Positions 17,332 through 26,588 of a stretch of DNA of 64,000 bases are shown piece after piece. Source of the DNA: DASPGQ01 sp035457705 (GTDB lineage Bacteria > Acidobacteriota > Vicinamibacteria > Marinacidobacterales > SMYC01); NCBI GenBank assembly GCA_035457705.1, contig DATIBD010000103.1, positions 124,001-188,000 on the forward strand. Reading direction: 5' to 3'. The translations under genes were made by a program, and so were the position numbers. Position 1 is the first letter of the stretch. Each line of letters opens with the position of its first letter. A model generated the notes under the pieces. The model did not search any database and was not told the DNA's origin. It saw only the letters and a program-made list of their open reading frames with translations.

Positions 17332-18609
17332 TTGTCGTTGAAGATCGATTATGTCGAAGAGGGCTCCTCGCGGCGCCATCTGGACATCGAGCTCCCCGCC
17401 GACGAGCTGCAGGAAGCTTTCGAAGAGGGGGTGGACCGCCTCAAGAAGAAAATCAAGCTTCCCGGGTTCCGCAAGGGAAAGATTCCCCGGGACGTCATTC
17501 GGTCTCGTTTCCGACCGGACGTTCTGAGCGAGGCAGTCAACGTGCTCGTGCCCCGGGCACTGAACGACGCGCTGAAGGAGCACAAGCTCTATCCGCTCGA
17601 CGATCCGAAGATCTCGAAGCTCGTGTCGGAGCTGGGAAAGCCACTGCGTTTCCGCGCATCGTTCGAGGTGATGCCCGAGATCGAGGCCAAGCACTACGAG
17701 GGTCTCGAGGTCGAGGCTCCCAAAATCGAGATCACCGATGAGCAGGTCGAGAAAGGTCTCGAGGCGTTGCGCGAGGAGCACGCCCGCTTCGACCCCATCG
17801 AGAGTCGGGGGGCACAGGATGGAGACATCGTGGTCGGAGACCTGATCGAGTCACCGATACCTTCGGGCAAGCGCGAGACGCACGAAGGGGTCTCGTTGGA
17901 GCTGGGCTCCGGCGGATATCACCCGAAGCTGCACGAACAACTCCAGGGCGCACGGCCCGGGGACATGCTCTCCTTCGAGGCGGCGTTTCCGGGAGATCAC
18001 CAGAACCCTACGCGAGCGGGCAAGTCGTTTCTAGCCGAATTTCGAGTCCTGGAGCTCAAAGAGAAGGTCCTGCCCGAGCTGGACGACGAGCTGGCGAAGG
18101 ACCTCGGAGACTTCGACAACCTCGAGGAGCTCAGGGAGCATCTGCGAAAGCAAGCTCGAGCGGAAGTGGAGCGCCGCGAGGAACAGGAGCTAAGGAGCCG
18201 CCTGCTGGCGAAGCTGGTCGAGGTCAACCCTCTCGACGCTCCCGATTCCCTCGTCGATCTCGAGCTCGACGCCCGGCTCGAGTCCGCCGCGAACGACTTG
18301 TATCAGCGCGGCATCGACCCCAATCGAGCGCAGATCGACTGGCGAAACGTGCGCCGCAACGAGCGGCCTGCCGCGGAGAGATACGTCAAAGCGACGCTTT
18401 TGCTCGGACGAATCGCGGCCCAGGAAAACTTGCGGGAATCGGAGGCGGAGGTGGATTCGGAGATCGAAAGACTGGCCACCGCCCTCGGCAAGAGCGCCTC
18501 CGCTCTGAGAGCCCAGCTGGCCAAAGAGGGCGGCATCGAGCGTCTTCGGCAAAATCTGCGCCGGGAGAAGGCTGTTGACTTCATTCGGCAACATGCTAAA
18601 CTTAAATAG
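17332..18609 (+). CDS. tig: Trigger factor
   Basis: A 425-residue ribosome-associated chaperone and prolyl isomerase that shields nascent chains at the tunnel exit. The ribosome-docking signature G-F-R-K-G-K-I-P is at 45-52 and is followed by the N-terminal domain, a PPIase-like domain (about 150-250, D-G-D-I-V-V-G-D-L-I through V-L-E-L-K-E) and an all-helical C-terminal arm. The start is TTG 17332 (TTG 17338 is also possible), preceded by GAGGACGA. It heads the tig-clpP-clpX-lon order found in many bacteria, so folding and degradation of new proteins are co-expressed. Confidence 0.96.
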   Translation: MSLKIDYVEEGSSRRHLDIELPADELQEAFEEGVDRLKKKIKLPGFRKGKIPRDVIRSRFRPDVLSEAVNVLVPRALNDALKEHKLYPLDDPKISKLVSELGKPLRFRASFEVMPEIEAKHYEGLEVEAPKIEITDEQVEKGLEALREEHARFDPIESRGAQDGDIVVGDLIESPIPSGKRETHEGVSLELGSGGYHPKLHEQLQGARPGDMLSFEAAFPGDHQNPTRAGKSFLAEFRVLELKEKVLPELDDELAKDLGDFDNLEELREHLRKQARAEVERREEQELRSRLLAKLVEVNPLDAPDSLVDLELDARLESAANDLYQRGIDPNRAQIDWRNVRRNERPAAERYVKATLLLGRIAAQENLRESEAEVDSEIERLATALGKSASALRAQLAKEGGIERLRQNLRREKAVDFIRQHAKLK

Positions 18610-18620
18610 GGGTTGAACTT

Positions 18621-19202
18621 ATGCTAATCCCGATGGTGGTCGAACAGACCAACCGGGGTGAGCGCGCTTACGATATTTATTCGCGCTTACTCAAAGACAA
18701 CATCATCTTTATCGGTACTCCCATCGACGACAACTTGGCCAACCTCGTCGTGGCCCAACTGCTTTTCCTCGAGGCGGAAGACCCGGAAAAGGAGATCTCG
18801 GTCTACGTGAACAGCCCCGGGGGCTCGGTGACGGCGGGACTCGCCATCTACGACACCTTGCAGTTCATTCGACCCGACGTCACGACATACTGTATCGGTC
18901 AGGCGGCGAGCATGGCCGCGGTCCTACTCGCGGCGGGCACGCCGGGAAAGCGCTTCGCATTGCCCAATTCGCGCGTCATCATTCACCAGCCTTCCGGGGG
19001 AGCCCAGGGACAGGCGACGGACATCAACATCCAGGCGAAGGAGATCCTTCGAACCCGTCAGCGCCTGAACGAGATCCTGGCGCGCCATACGGGTCAGGAC
19101 ATCTCGAAGATCGAGAACGACGTCGAGCGGGACTTCATCATGACTGCCGATCTCGCTCGAGAGTACGGTATCATCGATCAGGTGATCTCGAAACGTACCT
19201 AG
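18621..19202 (+). CDS. clpP: ATP-dependent Clp protease proteolytic subunit
   Basis: A 193-residue serine protease subunit that assembles into a 14-mer chamber and works with ClpX. The catalytic triad is visible: Ser97 in G-Q-A-A-S-M-A, His122 in I-I-H-Q-P-S-G-G, and Asp171 after V-E-R. The N-terminal axial loop and the handle region have the usual length. It begins 11 bases after tig and precedes clpX by 27 bases. Confidence 0.98.
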   Translation: MLIPMVVEQTNRGERAYDIYSRLLKDNIIFIGTPIDDNLANLVVAQLLFLEAEDPEKEISVYVNSPGGSVTAGLAIYDTLQFIRPDVTTYCIGQAASMAAVLLAAGTPGKRFALPNSRVIIHQPSGGAQGQATDINIQAKEILRTRQRLNEILARHTGQDISKIENDVERDFIMTADLAREYGIIDQVISKRT

Positions 19203-19229
19203 GGTTGGTACTGCCGGGACGGAGCCATC

Positions 19230-20474
19230 GTGTCCAAAAAAAACGGAGATCCTGAAGTACTTCGTTGTTCGTTCTGCAACAAGGATCAGAGCGACGTGCG
19301 AAAGCTCATCGCCGGTCCGACGGTCTTCATTTGCGACGAATGCGTCGAGGTCTGTAACGACATCATCGCCGACGACAACCGGTTCGACAATCGCGCTCCG
19401 AGCTCGAGCCTTCCTACACCCGTCGATATCAAACAATTCCTCGACGAGTACGTCATCGGTCAGGAGGATGCCAAGAAGCGCCTCGCCGTCGCCGTCTACA
19501 ACCACTACAAGCGCGTCCAGATCATGAAATCGAAGGCGCGGCAGGACGTGGAGCTTACCAAGAGCAACATTCTGCTGATCGGTGCCACGGGAACGGGGAA
19601 GACTCTCCTCGCCCAGACGCTGGCAAAGTTGCTGCGCGTTCCGTTTTGCATCGTCGACGCGACCACGCTCACCGAAGCGGGCTACGTGGGCGAGGACGTG
19701 GAGAACATCATCCTCAAGCTCCTCCAATCCGCCCAGGGCGACATCGAGAAGTGTCAGGAGGGGATCATCTACATCGACGAGATCGACAAGATCTGTCGGA
19801 AGGACGAGAACCCCTCGATCACTCGCGACGTTTCCGGAGAGGGCGTGCAGCAAGCGCTGCTCAAGATCCTCGAGGGGACCGTGGCCAACGTGCCGCCCCA
19901 GGGCGGGCGCAAGCACCCTCATCAGGAGTTCTATCAGATCGACACGACGAACATCCTATTCATCTGCGGCGGCGCCTTCGTCGGGCTCGAAAAGATCATC
20001 GAGCGCCGCGCGGGAAAGAAGAGTCTCGGTTTCAGGGCGGAGCTGAACAAGAAGAAGGATCGGACCAGCGATACGACGCTCTCGCAGGTGCAGCCGACCG
20101 ACCTCATCAAGTACGGTCTGATCCCCGAGTTCGTGGGGCGTCTGCCGGTAACTGGCTATCTCCACGAGCTCGGTCGGGACGCACTCATCCGGATCATGAG
20201 CGAGCCGCGCAACGCCATAATCCGTCAATACCAGCGTCTGTTCGAGTACGAGAACGTGAAGCTTCGCTTCACCGACGATGCTCTGGGGGCCATCGCCGAT
20301 CAAGCCGTGGAGCGCAAGATCGGTGCTCGGGGTCTTCGGATGATCATCGAGGACCTCATGCTCGATCTGATGTATAATCTGCCTTCTCAGAAGAAGGTCA
20401 AGGAAGTCGTGGTCACGAAAGAGGTCGTTGACGACCGCGAAAAGCCCGTGACCCTGATCGAGAAAGCCGGATAG
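19230..20474 (+). CDS. clpX: ATP-dependent Clp protease ATP-binding subunit ClpX
   Basis: A 414-residue AAA+ unfoldase that feeds substrates to ClpP. The N-terminal zinc-binding domain has Cys13, Cys16, Cys35 and Cys38. Walker A G-A-T-G-T-G-K-T is at 118-125, Walker B I-I-Y-I-D-E-I-D follows near 180, and the pore-loop and sensor-2 region (R-G-L-R near 370) are present. The start is GTG, with GGGACGGAG upstream. Codons 2-5 contain a run of eight A residues. The 153 bases after its stop, before lon, show no obvious element. Confidence 0.98.
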   Translation: MSKKNGDPEVLRCSFCNKDQSDVRKLIAGPTVFICDECVEVCNDIIADDNRFDNRAPSSSLPTPVDIKQFLDEYVIGQEDAKKRLAVAVYNHYKRVQIMKSKARQDVELTKSNILLIGATGTGKTLLAQTLAKLLRVPFCIVDATTLTEAGYVGEDVENIILKLLQSAQGDIEKCQEGIIYIDEIDKICRKDENPSITRDVSGEGVQQALLKILEGTVANVPPQGGRKHPHQEFYQIDTTNILFICGGAFVGLEKIIERRAGKKSLGFRAELNKKKDRTSDTTLSQVQPTDLIKYGLIPEFVGRLPVTGYLHELGRDALIRIMSEPRNAIIRQYQRLFEYENVKLRFTDDALGAIADQAVERKIGARGLRMIIEDLMLDLMYNLPSQKKVKEVVVTKEVVDDREKPVTLIEKAG

Positions 20475-20627
20475 AGGCCTTAGAGAGAAGACACTCTTCT
20501 GGCATAAGCTGGTACGGCTCTTCGCGCTCGTCGGGGGGTATCCCGAATCATTCTCCGATCGAGCTAGGTTCCCTCGACATGAATCCCAGGTAGCGAGCTC
20601 TGACGCACACCGTGAACGAGTAACTCG

Positions 20628-23072
20628 ATGTTCGGATCCAAGACAAAAGATCGCACGGAAGTCTACGAGACCCTGCCCATGGTGCCACTCCGGGACGTCG
20701 TGGTCTTCCCTTACATGATGATGCCCTTCGTAATCGGCCGGTCCTCCTCGGTGAGAGCGCTCGAATACGCCCTGCTGCACGACCGTCGGATCTTTCTCGC
20801 CGCCCAGCACGATGCCACGACCGACGATCCCGGCTCCTCCGATATCTACACCGTCGGAACGGTGGCCAATATCCTGCAGTCGGTGAAGCTGCCCGACGGG
20901 AACATCAAAGTTCTCGTCGAGGGACTCGACCGAGGGCGGGCCATCGAATGTCGCGACGACGAAGGTTTCTTCAAGGTCGTCGTCAAGATCGTGCCGAAAC
21001 CGCACGAGAGGGGCAACGGCGAAGTCGACGGTCTGATGAGCAAGGTGGTCTCGCTCTTCGAGCAGTACGTCAAGCTTGCGAACCACCTTCAGAGCGAGGT
21101 GAAGACCGCCTCGGTCCAGGTCGACGAGCCGGGAAAGCTGTCGGACACGATCGCCTCACACCTAGTGATGACGGTCGAGGAGAAGCAGAACTTGCTCGAG
21201 ATCTGGAACCCGGTGGAACGTCTCGCACGCATCGCCGGGGTACTGGAGCTCGAAGTGGACAAGCTCCAGGTCGATCGTCGAATCCAGGGCCGCGTTCGAA
21301 AGCAAATGGAGAGAGCTCAGAAAGAGTATTACCTCAACGAGAAGATGAAGGCCATTCAGAAGGAGCTCGGGCGTAAAGACGAGCGCGGGAACGATGTCGA
21401 GGAGCTTCGCAACCGCATCGCCGAAGCCCGGATGAGCAAGGAGGCAGAGGAGAAAGCGATAACGGAGTTCAAGCGGCTCGAGGCGATGCCGCCAATGTCC
21501 GCGGAGGCCACGGTATCGAGGAATTATCTGGATTGGCTGCTCAACGTGCCCTGGCACAAACGTACCCGCGAGAGCCGCGACATCGGGCGCGCCGAGCGTG
21601 TTCTGGACGAAGACCACTACGGGCTTCAGAAGGTCAAGGACCGCATCATCGAGTTCCTCGCCGTACGGCGGCTCGTGAAGAAGCAGCGGGGGCCCATCTT
21701 GTGTCTGGTGGGACCGCCGGGGGTGGGCAAGACGTCTCTGGCCCGTTCGGTTGCCCGGGCGACGAACCGGAAGTTCGTTCGTCTGTCCCTAGGGGGCATT
21801 CGCGACGAGGCAGAAATCCGCGGCCATCGGCGCACCTACATCGGGGCATTTCCCGGCCAGATCATTCAGATGATGAAGAAGGCGGGGACAGTGAACCCAC
21901 TCATCCTTCTCGACGAGGTCGACAAGATGAGCATGGACTTTCGTGGCGACCCGGCATCCGCCCTTCTGGAAGTGCTGGACCCGGAGCAGAATCACTCGTT
22001 TCATGACCACTATCTCGACGTCGAGTACGACCTTTCGAACGCCATGTTCATCGCGACGGCGAACGTCATGCAGAACATGCCGCAGGCGCTCATGGATCGG
22101 CTCGAGGTCATCCGCATTCCCGGCTATACCGAGGAGGAGAAGCTCGAGATCGCCAAACGCTTCCTCGTGGCCAAGCAAAAAGAAGCGAACGGCCTGAAGA
22201 GCAAGAAAGTCGCGATGAGCGCGGAGGCGATCGCGGAGATCATCAGGCGCTATACGCGCGAGGCGGGAGTACGGTCGCTCGAGCGCGAAATCGCCTCCGT
22301 CTTTCGCAAGGTGGCCCGCCGACTCGTCAAAGAGGGGGGCTCGATCGAGATCGAGGTCACTCCGGAATCGATCGAAACCTATCTCGGCGTTCCCAAGTTC
22401 AGGCCACGCAGCAAGGAAGGCGAGGCCGAGGTAGGGATGGCCACGGGGCTAGCCTGGACGGAAGTGGGCGGAGAGCTTTTGACGACCGAAGCCACTTTGA
22501 TGCCGGGGAAGGGGGATCTCACGATTACCGGCAAGCTCGGAGAGGTCATGCAGGAGTCGGCGAGAACGGCGGTCTCGGTCATTCGATCGCGCGCCGACAT
22601 CTACGGCCTCCCCCACGATTTTCACAAGAAACTCGACATTCATCTCCACGTTCCCGAAGGGGCGATCCCGAAGGACGGCCCCTCCGCCGGAATTACCATG
22701 GCCACCGCTCTTCTCTCGGTGCTATCCGGCATCCCGGTTCACTCCGACGTAGCGATGACTGGCGAGGTGACGCTCCGGGGAAAAGTGCTCGCCATCGGCG
22801 GGGTCAAAGAGAAGCTACTCGCGGCCCACCGCGCCGGAATCACCAAAATCGTTCTTCCACGCGACAACGAAAAGGATCTCTCCGAGCTACCGGAAGAGGT
22901 TCGCAAAGAGCTCACGATCACGCTCGTCGAGAAAGTGGAAGAAGTCTTCGAGGTGGCGCTCACCGCGCCCATTTCCAGCCCGTCGGCTGACTCCGTCGAC
23001 GATGCAGAGTCCGGTCTCGAGCCGGAGATACGCGACGAGGGTCCTGTGGCGGGCGAATCAGTCACTCACTAG
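20628..23072 (+). CDS. lon: ATP-dependent protease Lon (LonA type)
   Basis: An 814-residue AAA+ protease that degrades misfolded and regulatory proteins in the cytosol. The N-terminal LAN domain starts at P-M-V-P-L-R-D-V-V-V-F-P. The ATPase has G-P-P-G-V-G-K-T and I-L-L-D-E-V-D-K. The protease domain has catalytic Ser686 in K-D-G-P-S-A-G and Lys729 in G-G-V-K-E-K, spaced by 43 residues as in other LonA proteins. The last 30 residues are an acidic tail rich in Ser and Glu that has no catalytic role. The upstream gap has a GAACGAGTAA possible ribosome site but no clear promoter. Confidence 0.98.
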   Translation: MFGSKTKDRTEVYETLPMVPLRDVVVFPYMMMPFVIGRSSSVRALEYALLHDRRIFLAAQHDATTDDPGSSDIYTVGTVANILQSVKLPDGNIKVLVEGLDRGRAIECRDDEGFFKVVVKIVPKPHERGNGEVDGLMSKVVSLFEQYVKLANHLQSEVKTASVQVDEPGKLSDTIASHLVMTVEEKQNLLEIWNPVERLARIAGVLELEVDKLQVDRRIQGRVRKQMERAQKEYYLNEKMKAIQKELGRKDERGNDVEELRNRIAEARMSKEAEEKAITEFKRLEAMPPMSAEATVSRNYLDWLLNVPWHKRTRESRDIGRAERVLDEDHYGLQKVKDRIIEFLAVRRLVKKQRGPILCLVGPPGVGKTSLARSVARATNRKFVRLSLGGIRDEAEIRGHRRTYIGAFPGQIIQMMKKAGTVNPLILLDEVDKMSMDFRGDPASALLEVLDPEQNHSFHDHYLDVEYDLSNAMFIATANVMQNMPQALMDRLEVIRIPGYTEEEKLEIAKRFLVAKQKEANGLKSKKVAMSAEAIAEIIRRYTREAGVRSLEREIASVFRKVARRLVKEGGSIEIEVTPESIETYLGVPKFRPRSKEGEAEVGMATGLAWTEVGGELLTTEATLMPGKGDLTITGKLGEVMQESARTAVSVIRSRADIYGLPHDFHKKLDIHLHVPEGAIPKDGPSAGITMATALLSVLSGIPVHSDVAMTGEVTLRGKVLAIGGVKEKLLAAHRAGITKIVLPRDNEKDLSELPEEVRKELTITLVEKVEEVFEVALTAPISSPSADSVDDAESGLEPEIRDEGPVAGESVTH

Positions 23073-23188
23073 CTGCGCTAACGCCATGAAGTTCTCGACG
23101 GATCGGACATGCTTCCGAAGGGGCGAGCGCAGCGTCGACAGTCTACCGCCGACAGTCGACAGACAGACAGCATGGCCAGCCAGGAACG

Positions 23189-23800
23189 ATGAGCCGAACT
23201 CAGACGCCACAGCTCGTTCGCAGTGCCGCTTCTCCCACCGACTTCCCCGAGGACGACCTGCCGGAAGTCGCGGCGATAGGACGATCCAATGTGGGCAAGT
23301 CGAGTCTACTGAACCGGCTCGTCGGTCTGAAGAAGCTCGCCTTCGTTTCCAAAACGCCGGGCCGAACTCAGGTCGTCAACTTCTTCCGTGTGAGCGAACG
23401 GTTGATGCTCGTAGATCTCCCGGGCTACGGCTTCGCCAGAGCCCCGGACGCCCTTCGAAAAAAATGGGAAAGGCTGGTAACGAGCTATCTCTTCGAGCGC
23501 AGGAAAGAGCGCTTGGTCCTGCTTCTCGTCGACTTTCGCCGAGACCCGCTCGCGAGCGATCTGGGCATGCGCGATCGGCTCGAGAAAGCGGGGCTCGACT
23601 ATGTCGTGGTGGCGACGAAAGCGGACAAACTGGGTCAAAGTCGCCGGCGAGACCAGCTGGCGAAGCTGGCAAGAGCCTTTGGGGCCGCGGGAGCCGTTCC
23701 CGTCATTCCGTTTTCCGCGGTCACGAGTGAAGGAAGGAAAGAGCTATGGAAGGTGATCGAGAAACACGTTCGCGGGGCGAGACGAGCACCGAAGAAATAG
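23189..23800 (+). CDS. engB: Ribosome-biogenesis GTPase EngB (YihA/YsxC)
   Basis: A 203-residue small GTPase needed for late assembly of the large ribosomal subunit. Its G1 motif is G-R-S-N-V-G-K-S (31-38), switch threonine T60 lies in T-P-G-R-T-Q, G3 is D-L-P-G (76-79), and G4 T-K-A-D is near residue 144. The 116 bases separating it from lon contain small direct repeats (CGACAGTC twice and several GACA) but no clear promoter. Its last 55 bases overlap the start of rho in another frame. Confidence 0.95.
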   Translation: MSRTQTPQLVRSAASPTDFPEDDLPEVAAIGRSNVGKSSLLNRLVGLKKLAFVSKTPGRTQVVNFFRVSERLMLVDLPGYGFARAPDALRKKWERLVTSYLFERRKERLVLLLVDFRRDPLASDLGMRDRLEKAGLDYVVVATKADKLGQSRRRDQLAKLARAFGAAGAVPVIPFSAVTSEGRKELWKVIEKHVRGARRAPKK

Positions 23801-25089
23801 CCGAGGCACCCCCTCGCAACGAGGTGAAGACCAAGTCCCTGAACATCGCGGAGCTCAAGGAGATGAACATCTCCGGCCTCGCCAAGGTCGCCAAGGACCT
23901 CGGGGTCTCGGGCGCGACGGGCATGCGCAAGCAGGAGCTCATCTTCAAGATCCTGCAAGCCCAGACCGAGCAGAGCGGCTTGATTTTTTCCGAGGGCGTC
24001 CTGGAGTGCCTGCCCGATGGTTTCGGGTTTCTGCGTGCGCCCGAGTACAACTATCTTCCCGGACCGGACGACATCTACGTTTCCCCATCCCAGATACGGA
24101 AGTTCGACCTGAGAACGGGTGACACCATCTCCGGTCAGATACGCCCGCCCAAGGAGGGTGAGCGCTACTTCGCGCTGATCAAAGTGGAGGCGGTGAACTT
24201 CGAGCCTCCGGAAGCGGCGCGCGAACGGATCTTCTTCGACAACCTCACGCCGCTCTACCCTCAGGATCGCATTCGGCTCGAGACTGCCAAGGAGAACCTG
24301 TCGGCGCGGGTGATGGACCTGATGACCCCCATCGGCAAGGGCCAACGCGGGCTCATCGTGGCCGCCCCCCGCACGGGCAAAACGATGCTGCTCCAGAACA
24401 TCGCCAACAGCATCACGGCGAACCATCCCGAGGTGGTGCTCATCGTGCTCCTCATCGACGAACGGCCCGAGGAAGTGACCGACATGCAGCGGTCGGTGCA
24501 CGGCGAGGTCATCAGCTCCACTTTCGACGAGGCCGCTTCACGCCACGTGCAGGTGGCGGAGATGGTAATCGAGAAGGCCAAGCGCCTCGTGGAGCACAAG
24601 CGCGACGTCGTGATCCTGCTGGACTCCATCACCCGGCTCGCGCGGGCCTACAACACCGTCGTGCCGCCTTCGGGGAAGGTGCTATCGGGAGGCGTCGACA
24701 GCAACGCGCTCCAGAGGCCTAAGCGGTTTTTCGGCGCGGCTCGCAATATCGAGGAGGGAGGCTCTCTCACCATCATGGCCACCGCCCTCATCGAGACAGG
24801 AAGCCGCATGGACGACGTCATCTTCGAGGAGTTCAAGGGAACGGGCAACATGGAGATCCACCTCGACCGTAAGCTCGTGGACAAGCGCGTGTTCCCTTCG
24901 ATCGACATCAACAAGAGCGGCACCCGCAAGGAAGAGCTCCTGCTGTCGAAGGACGAGCTCAACCGCGTCTGGATCCTACGCAAGGTCCTTTCGCCGCTGT
25001 CGCAGGTCGAGGCGATGGAGCTGCTTCTCGACAAGATGGGAAAGACCAAGGACAACCAGGAGTTCCTCTCGTCGATGTCGGGGCAGTGA
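23746..25089 (+). CDS. rho: Transcription termination factor Rho
   Basis: A 447-residue hexameric RNA helicase that ends transcription on untranslated RNA. It has the Rho_N helical domain (about 31-75), a cold-shock-type RNA-binding domain with G-F-G-F-L-R at 92-97, Walker A A-P-R-T-G-K-T at 207-213, Walker B V-I-L-L-D-S-I-T, and the secondary RNA loop near A-R-N-I-E-E-G-G-S-L-T. ATG 23746 lies inside the end of engB after GGAAAG. That start adds about 30 charged residues before the conserved Rho_N domain, so a later start is possible, though the next ATG (codon 40) is too late. Confidence 0.97.
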   Translation: MEGDRETRSRGETSTEEIAEAPPRNEVKTKSLNIAELKEMNISGLAKVAKDLGVSGATGMRKQELIFKILQAQTEQSGLIFSEGVLECLPDGFGFLRAPEYNYLPGPDDIYVSPSQIRKFDLRTGDTISGQIRPPKEGERYFALIKVEAVNFEPPEAARERIFFDNLTPLYPQDRIRLETAKENLSARVMDLMTPIGKGQRGLIVAAPRTGKTMLLQNIANSITANHPEVVLIVLLIDERPEEVTDMQRSVHGEVISSTFDEAASRHVQVAEMVIEKAKRLVEHKRDVVILLDSITRLARAYNTVVPPSGKVLSGGVDSNALQRPKRFFGAARNIEEGGSLTIMATALIETGSRMDDVIFEEFKGTGNMEIHLDRKLVDKRVFPSIDINKSGTRKEELLLSKDELNRVWILRKVLSPLSQVEAMELLLDKMGKTKDNQEFLSSMSGQ

Positions 25090-25105
25090 GCTCCGCTAGC
25101 AGAGG

Positions 25106-26257
25106 CTATTTAGCTCGGCGAAAAACGAGCACCTTCAGATAGTCCGCCTCGGGGAATCGCACCGGATGATCGAGCTCCGGCGGTACGCGGGCGAGAAAGT
25201 GAAACCCGGCCCCGAGCGATTCGGCGACGAGCGCTCGAAACCTCGTCGGCTCGATTCGTGAGGTGCAACAGCAGGCGACCAAAACCCCCTCCGGGCTCAC
25301 GTGTGGCGCTAGCGAGTGATAGAGGCGCCGGTAGGCGCTCAGAGCCCGAGGAACCTGACGGCTCTGGCTGGTCATCTGAGGCGGGTCAACGAGTACGAGA
25401 TCGAATCGTTCCGCGGGATCGAGCTGAGCAACCCAGTCGAAGGCGTCGGCATGGATCCAGCGGTGACGGTCGGGGACGAGAGTATGGCTCGCCTCGCCCA
25501 GGGCGAGGGCGCTCGCCGACGAATCGACGTGCCAGATCCGAGCCGCTCCGGCGAGCTCCGCGGCTGCCCCGAGACTTCCCGTGTAGGAGAACAGATCGAG
25601 CACGCTCTTCCCCGCGAGGTCCGACTGACGAATCAAACGCCTCAGCCCACGAAGGTCAAGGAATGTGCCTCCCTTCTGGCCGATTCTCAGGGGAACCGTC
25701 ATTTGCTGCCCGTCCTCTTTCACGCGGATCGTCTCGGGCACGTTGCCGAAGACGACGCGGGTGCCGGGATCGGCGTCTAGTCGGCGCTTGCCGGCGCGGA
25801 AGAGAACACCCGAAAGATTCAGCAGGCCGCGGACGTAGCGAGCCGCGAGACGGGCCATCGCGTCCGCTCCCGCCGCATAGCTCGAAACGACGGCGACCGT
25901 GCCGTACAGGTCGACGGTGACGGCGGGGAGTTGGTCGTTCTCCCCATGCACCACGCGATAAGCGTTGGTCTCGTCGCGCAGCGAAGCTCTTCGGGAAACC
26001 GAGGCTTCGACCCGCCCTCGGACCTCCTGGGCTCCGATCGCCTTGTCCCCTTGTCCGAGAACGCGGATGGCGATGGAGCCTCGCCGGTGGTAGAAGCCGT
26101 GACCCACGACTCGATTGGCACCGTCCACGAGACGAAGCCACTGGCCGTCAGGAAACACGGAGGCCGCCGAGCTCATGTGCTTCCGGAAGATCCAGGGATG
26201 ACCGCCCTCGAGTGCGGCCGCCGCCCGCTTGTTCAGCTGGTAGCGGCGAGGAGTCAA
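25106..26257 (-). CDS. PUA-domain class I rRNA methyltransferase (RlmI-like)
   Basis: About 383 residues. The N-terminal PUA domain is recognised by G-H-P-W-I-F near residue 20, followed by a EEHP-type linker region with V-V-H-G-E-N-D-Q-L-P-A-V-T-V-D. The methyltransferase fold has motif I V-L-D-L-F-S-Y-T-G-S-L-G and motif IV V-D-P-P-Q. This is the layout of RlmI, which makes m5C in 23S rRNA; the specificity here is inferred. I prefer TTG 26257, directly before the conserved L-T-P-R-R-Y block. ATG 26338 is in frame but would place the start inside the rpmE coding region and beyond the rpmE promoter. Confidence 0.85.
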   Translation of the reverse strand: MTPRRYQLNKRAAAALEGGHPWIFRKHMSSAASVFPDGQWLRLVDGANRVVGHGFYHRRGSIAIRVLGQGDKAIGAQEVRGRVEASVSRRASLRDETNAYRVVHGENDQLPAVTVDLYGTVAVVSSYAAGADAMARLAARYVRGLLNLSGVLFRAGKRRLDADPGTRVVFGNVPETIRVKEDGQQMTVPLRIGQKGGTFLDLRGLRRLIRQSDLAGKSVLDLFSYTGSLGAAAELAGAARIWHVDSSASALALGEASHTLVPDRHRWIHADAFDWVAQLDPAERFDLVLVDPPQMTSQSRQVPRALSAYRRLYHSLAPHVSPEGVLVACCCTSRIEPTRFRALVAESLGAGFHFLARVPPELDHPVRFPEADYLKVLVFRRAK

Positions 26258-26291
26258 GAGCGAGCGTCCAACCTGTCTCAGAAATCTGCAG

Positions 26292-26297
26292 TATAAT
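26292..26297 (+). promoter_or_regulatory. rpmE: -10 box for the rpmE operon
   Basis: A perfect TATAAT lies 39 bases before the rpmE ATG, giving a predicted leader of about 33 bases that contains AGGAG at 26321-26325. No convincing -35 was seen. Its placement also argues against the long version of the divergent methyltransferase gene. Confidence 0.5.
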
Positions 26298-26336
26298 GGC
26301 AGATCGCCCGTATTCCTGATAGGAGTTTTGCGTTCC

Positions 26337-26564
26337 ATGAAAGCTGATATCCACCCCAAATACCAAGAGATCCGAGTGAGCTGTGCCTGCGGAGAAACGT
26401 TCATGACCCGTTCGACCAAAGGCGAGAAAGAGATCAAGCTCGAGATCTGCTCCAAATGCCACCCGTTCTTCACCGGCAAGCAGAAACTCGTCGATTCCGC
26501 GGGCCGGGTCGAACGATTCAAGCAGAAATATGGAGAGCGGCCGCGCAAGAGCGCAGGCCGTTGA
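26337..26564 (+). CDS. rpmE: Large-subunit ribosomal protein bL31 (zinc-binding form)
   Basis: A 75-residue ribosomal protein. The zinc-binding form of bL31 is shown by Cys16 and Cys18 (S-C-A-C-G) together with Cys38 and Cys41 (C-S-K-C-H-P-F-F-T-G), a signature absent from the zinc-free paralogue. ATG 26337 was chosen because it gives the standard M-K-x-D-I-H-P N-terminus; an in-frame TTG at 26328 sits too close to the AGGAG site. It leads the rpmE-prfA-prmC-murA run. Confidence 0.97.
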   Translation: MKADIHPKYQEIRVSCACGETFMTRSTKGEKEIKLEICSKCHPFFTGKQKLVDSAGRVERFKQKYGERPRKSAGR

Positions 26565-26588
26565 GGCGCCGAGGCCGAGGATGATTCG

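Noticed and set aside
19236..19245. Run of eight A bases at codons 2-5 of clpX as a programmed slippage site
   Set aside because: It lies at the very start of an intact gene and slippage would only abort translation; no alternative product is apparent.
18924..19922. Minus-strand frame opposite clpP and clpX
   Set aside because: Both plus-strand genes are unmistakable; the opposite frame has no motif.
23122..23170. Short direct repeats (CGACAGTC, GACA) between lon and engB as a possible repeat element
   Set aside because: The units are too short and irregular to separate from chance.
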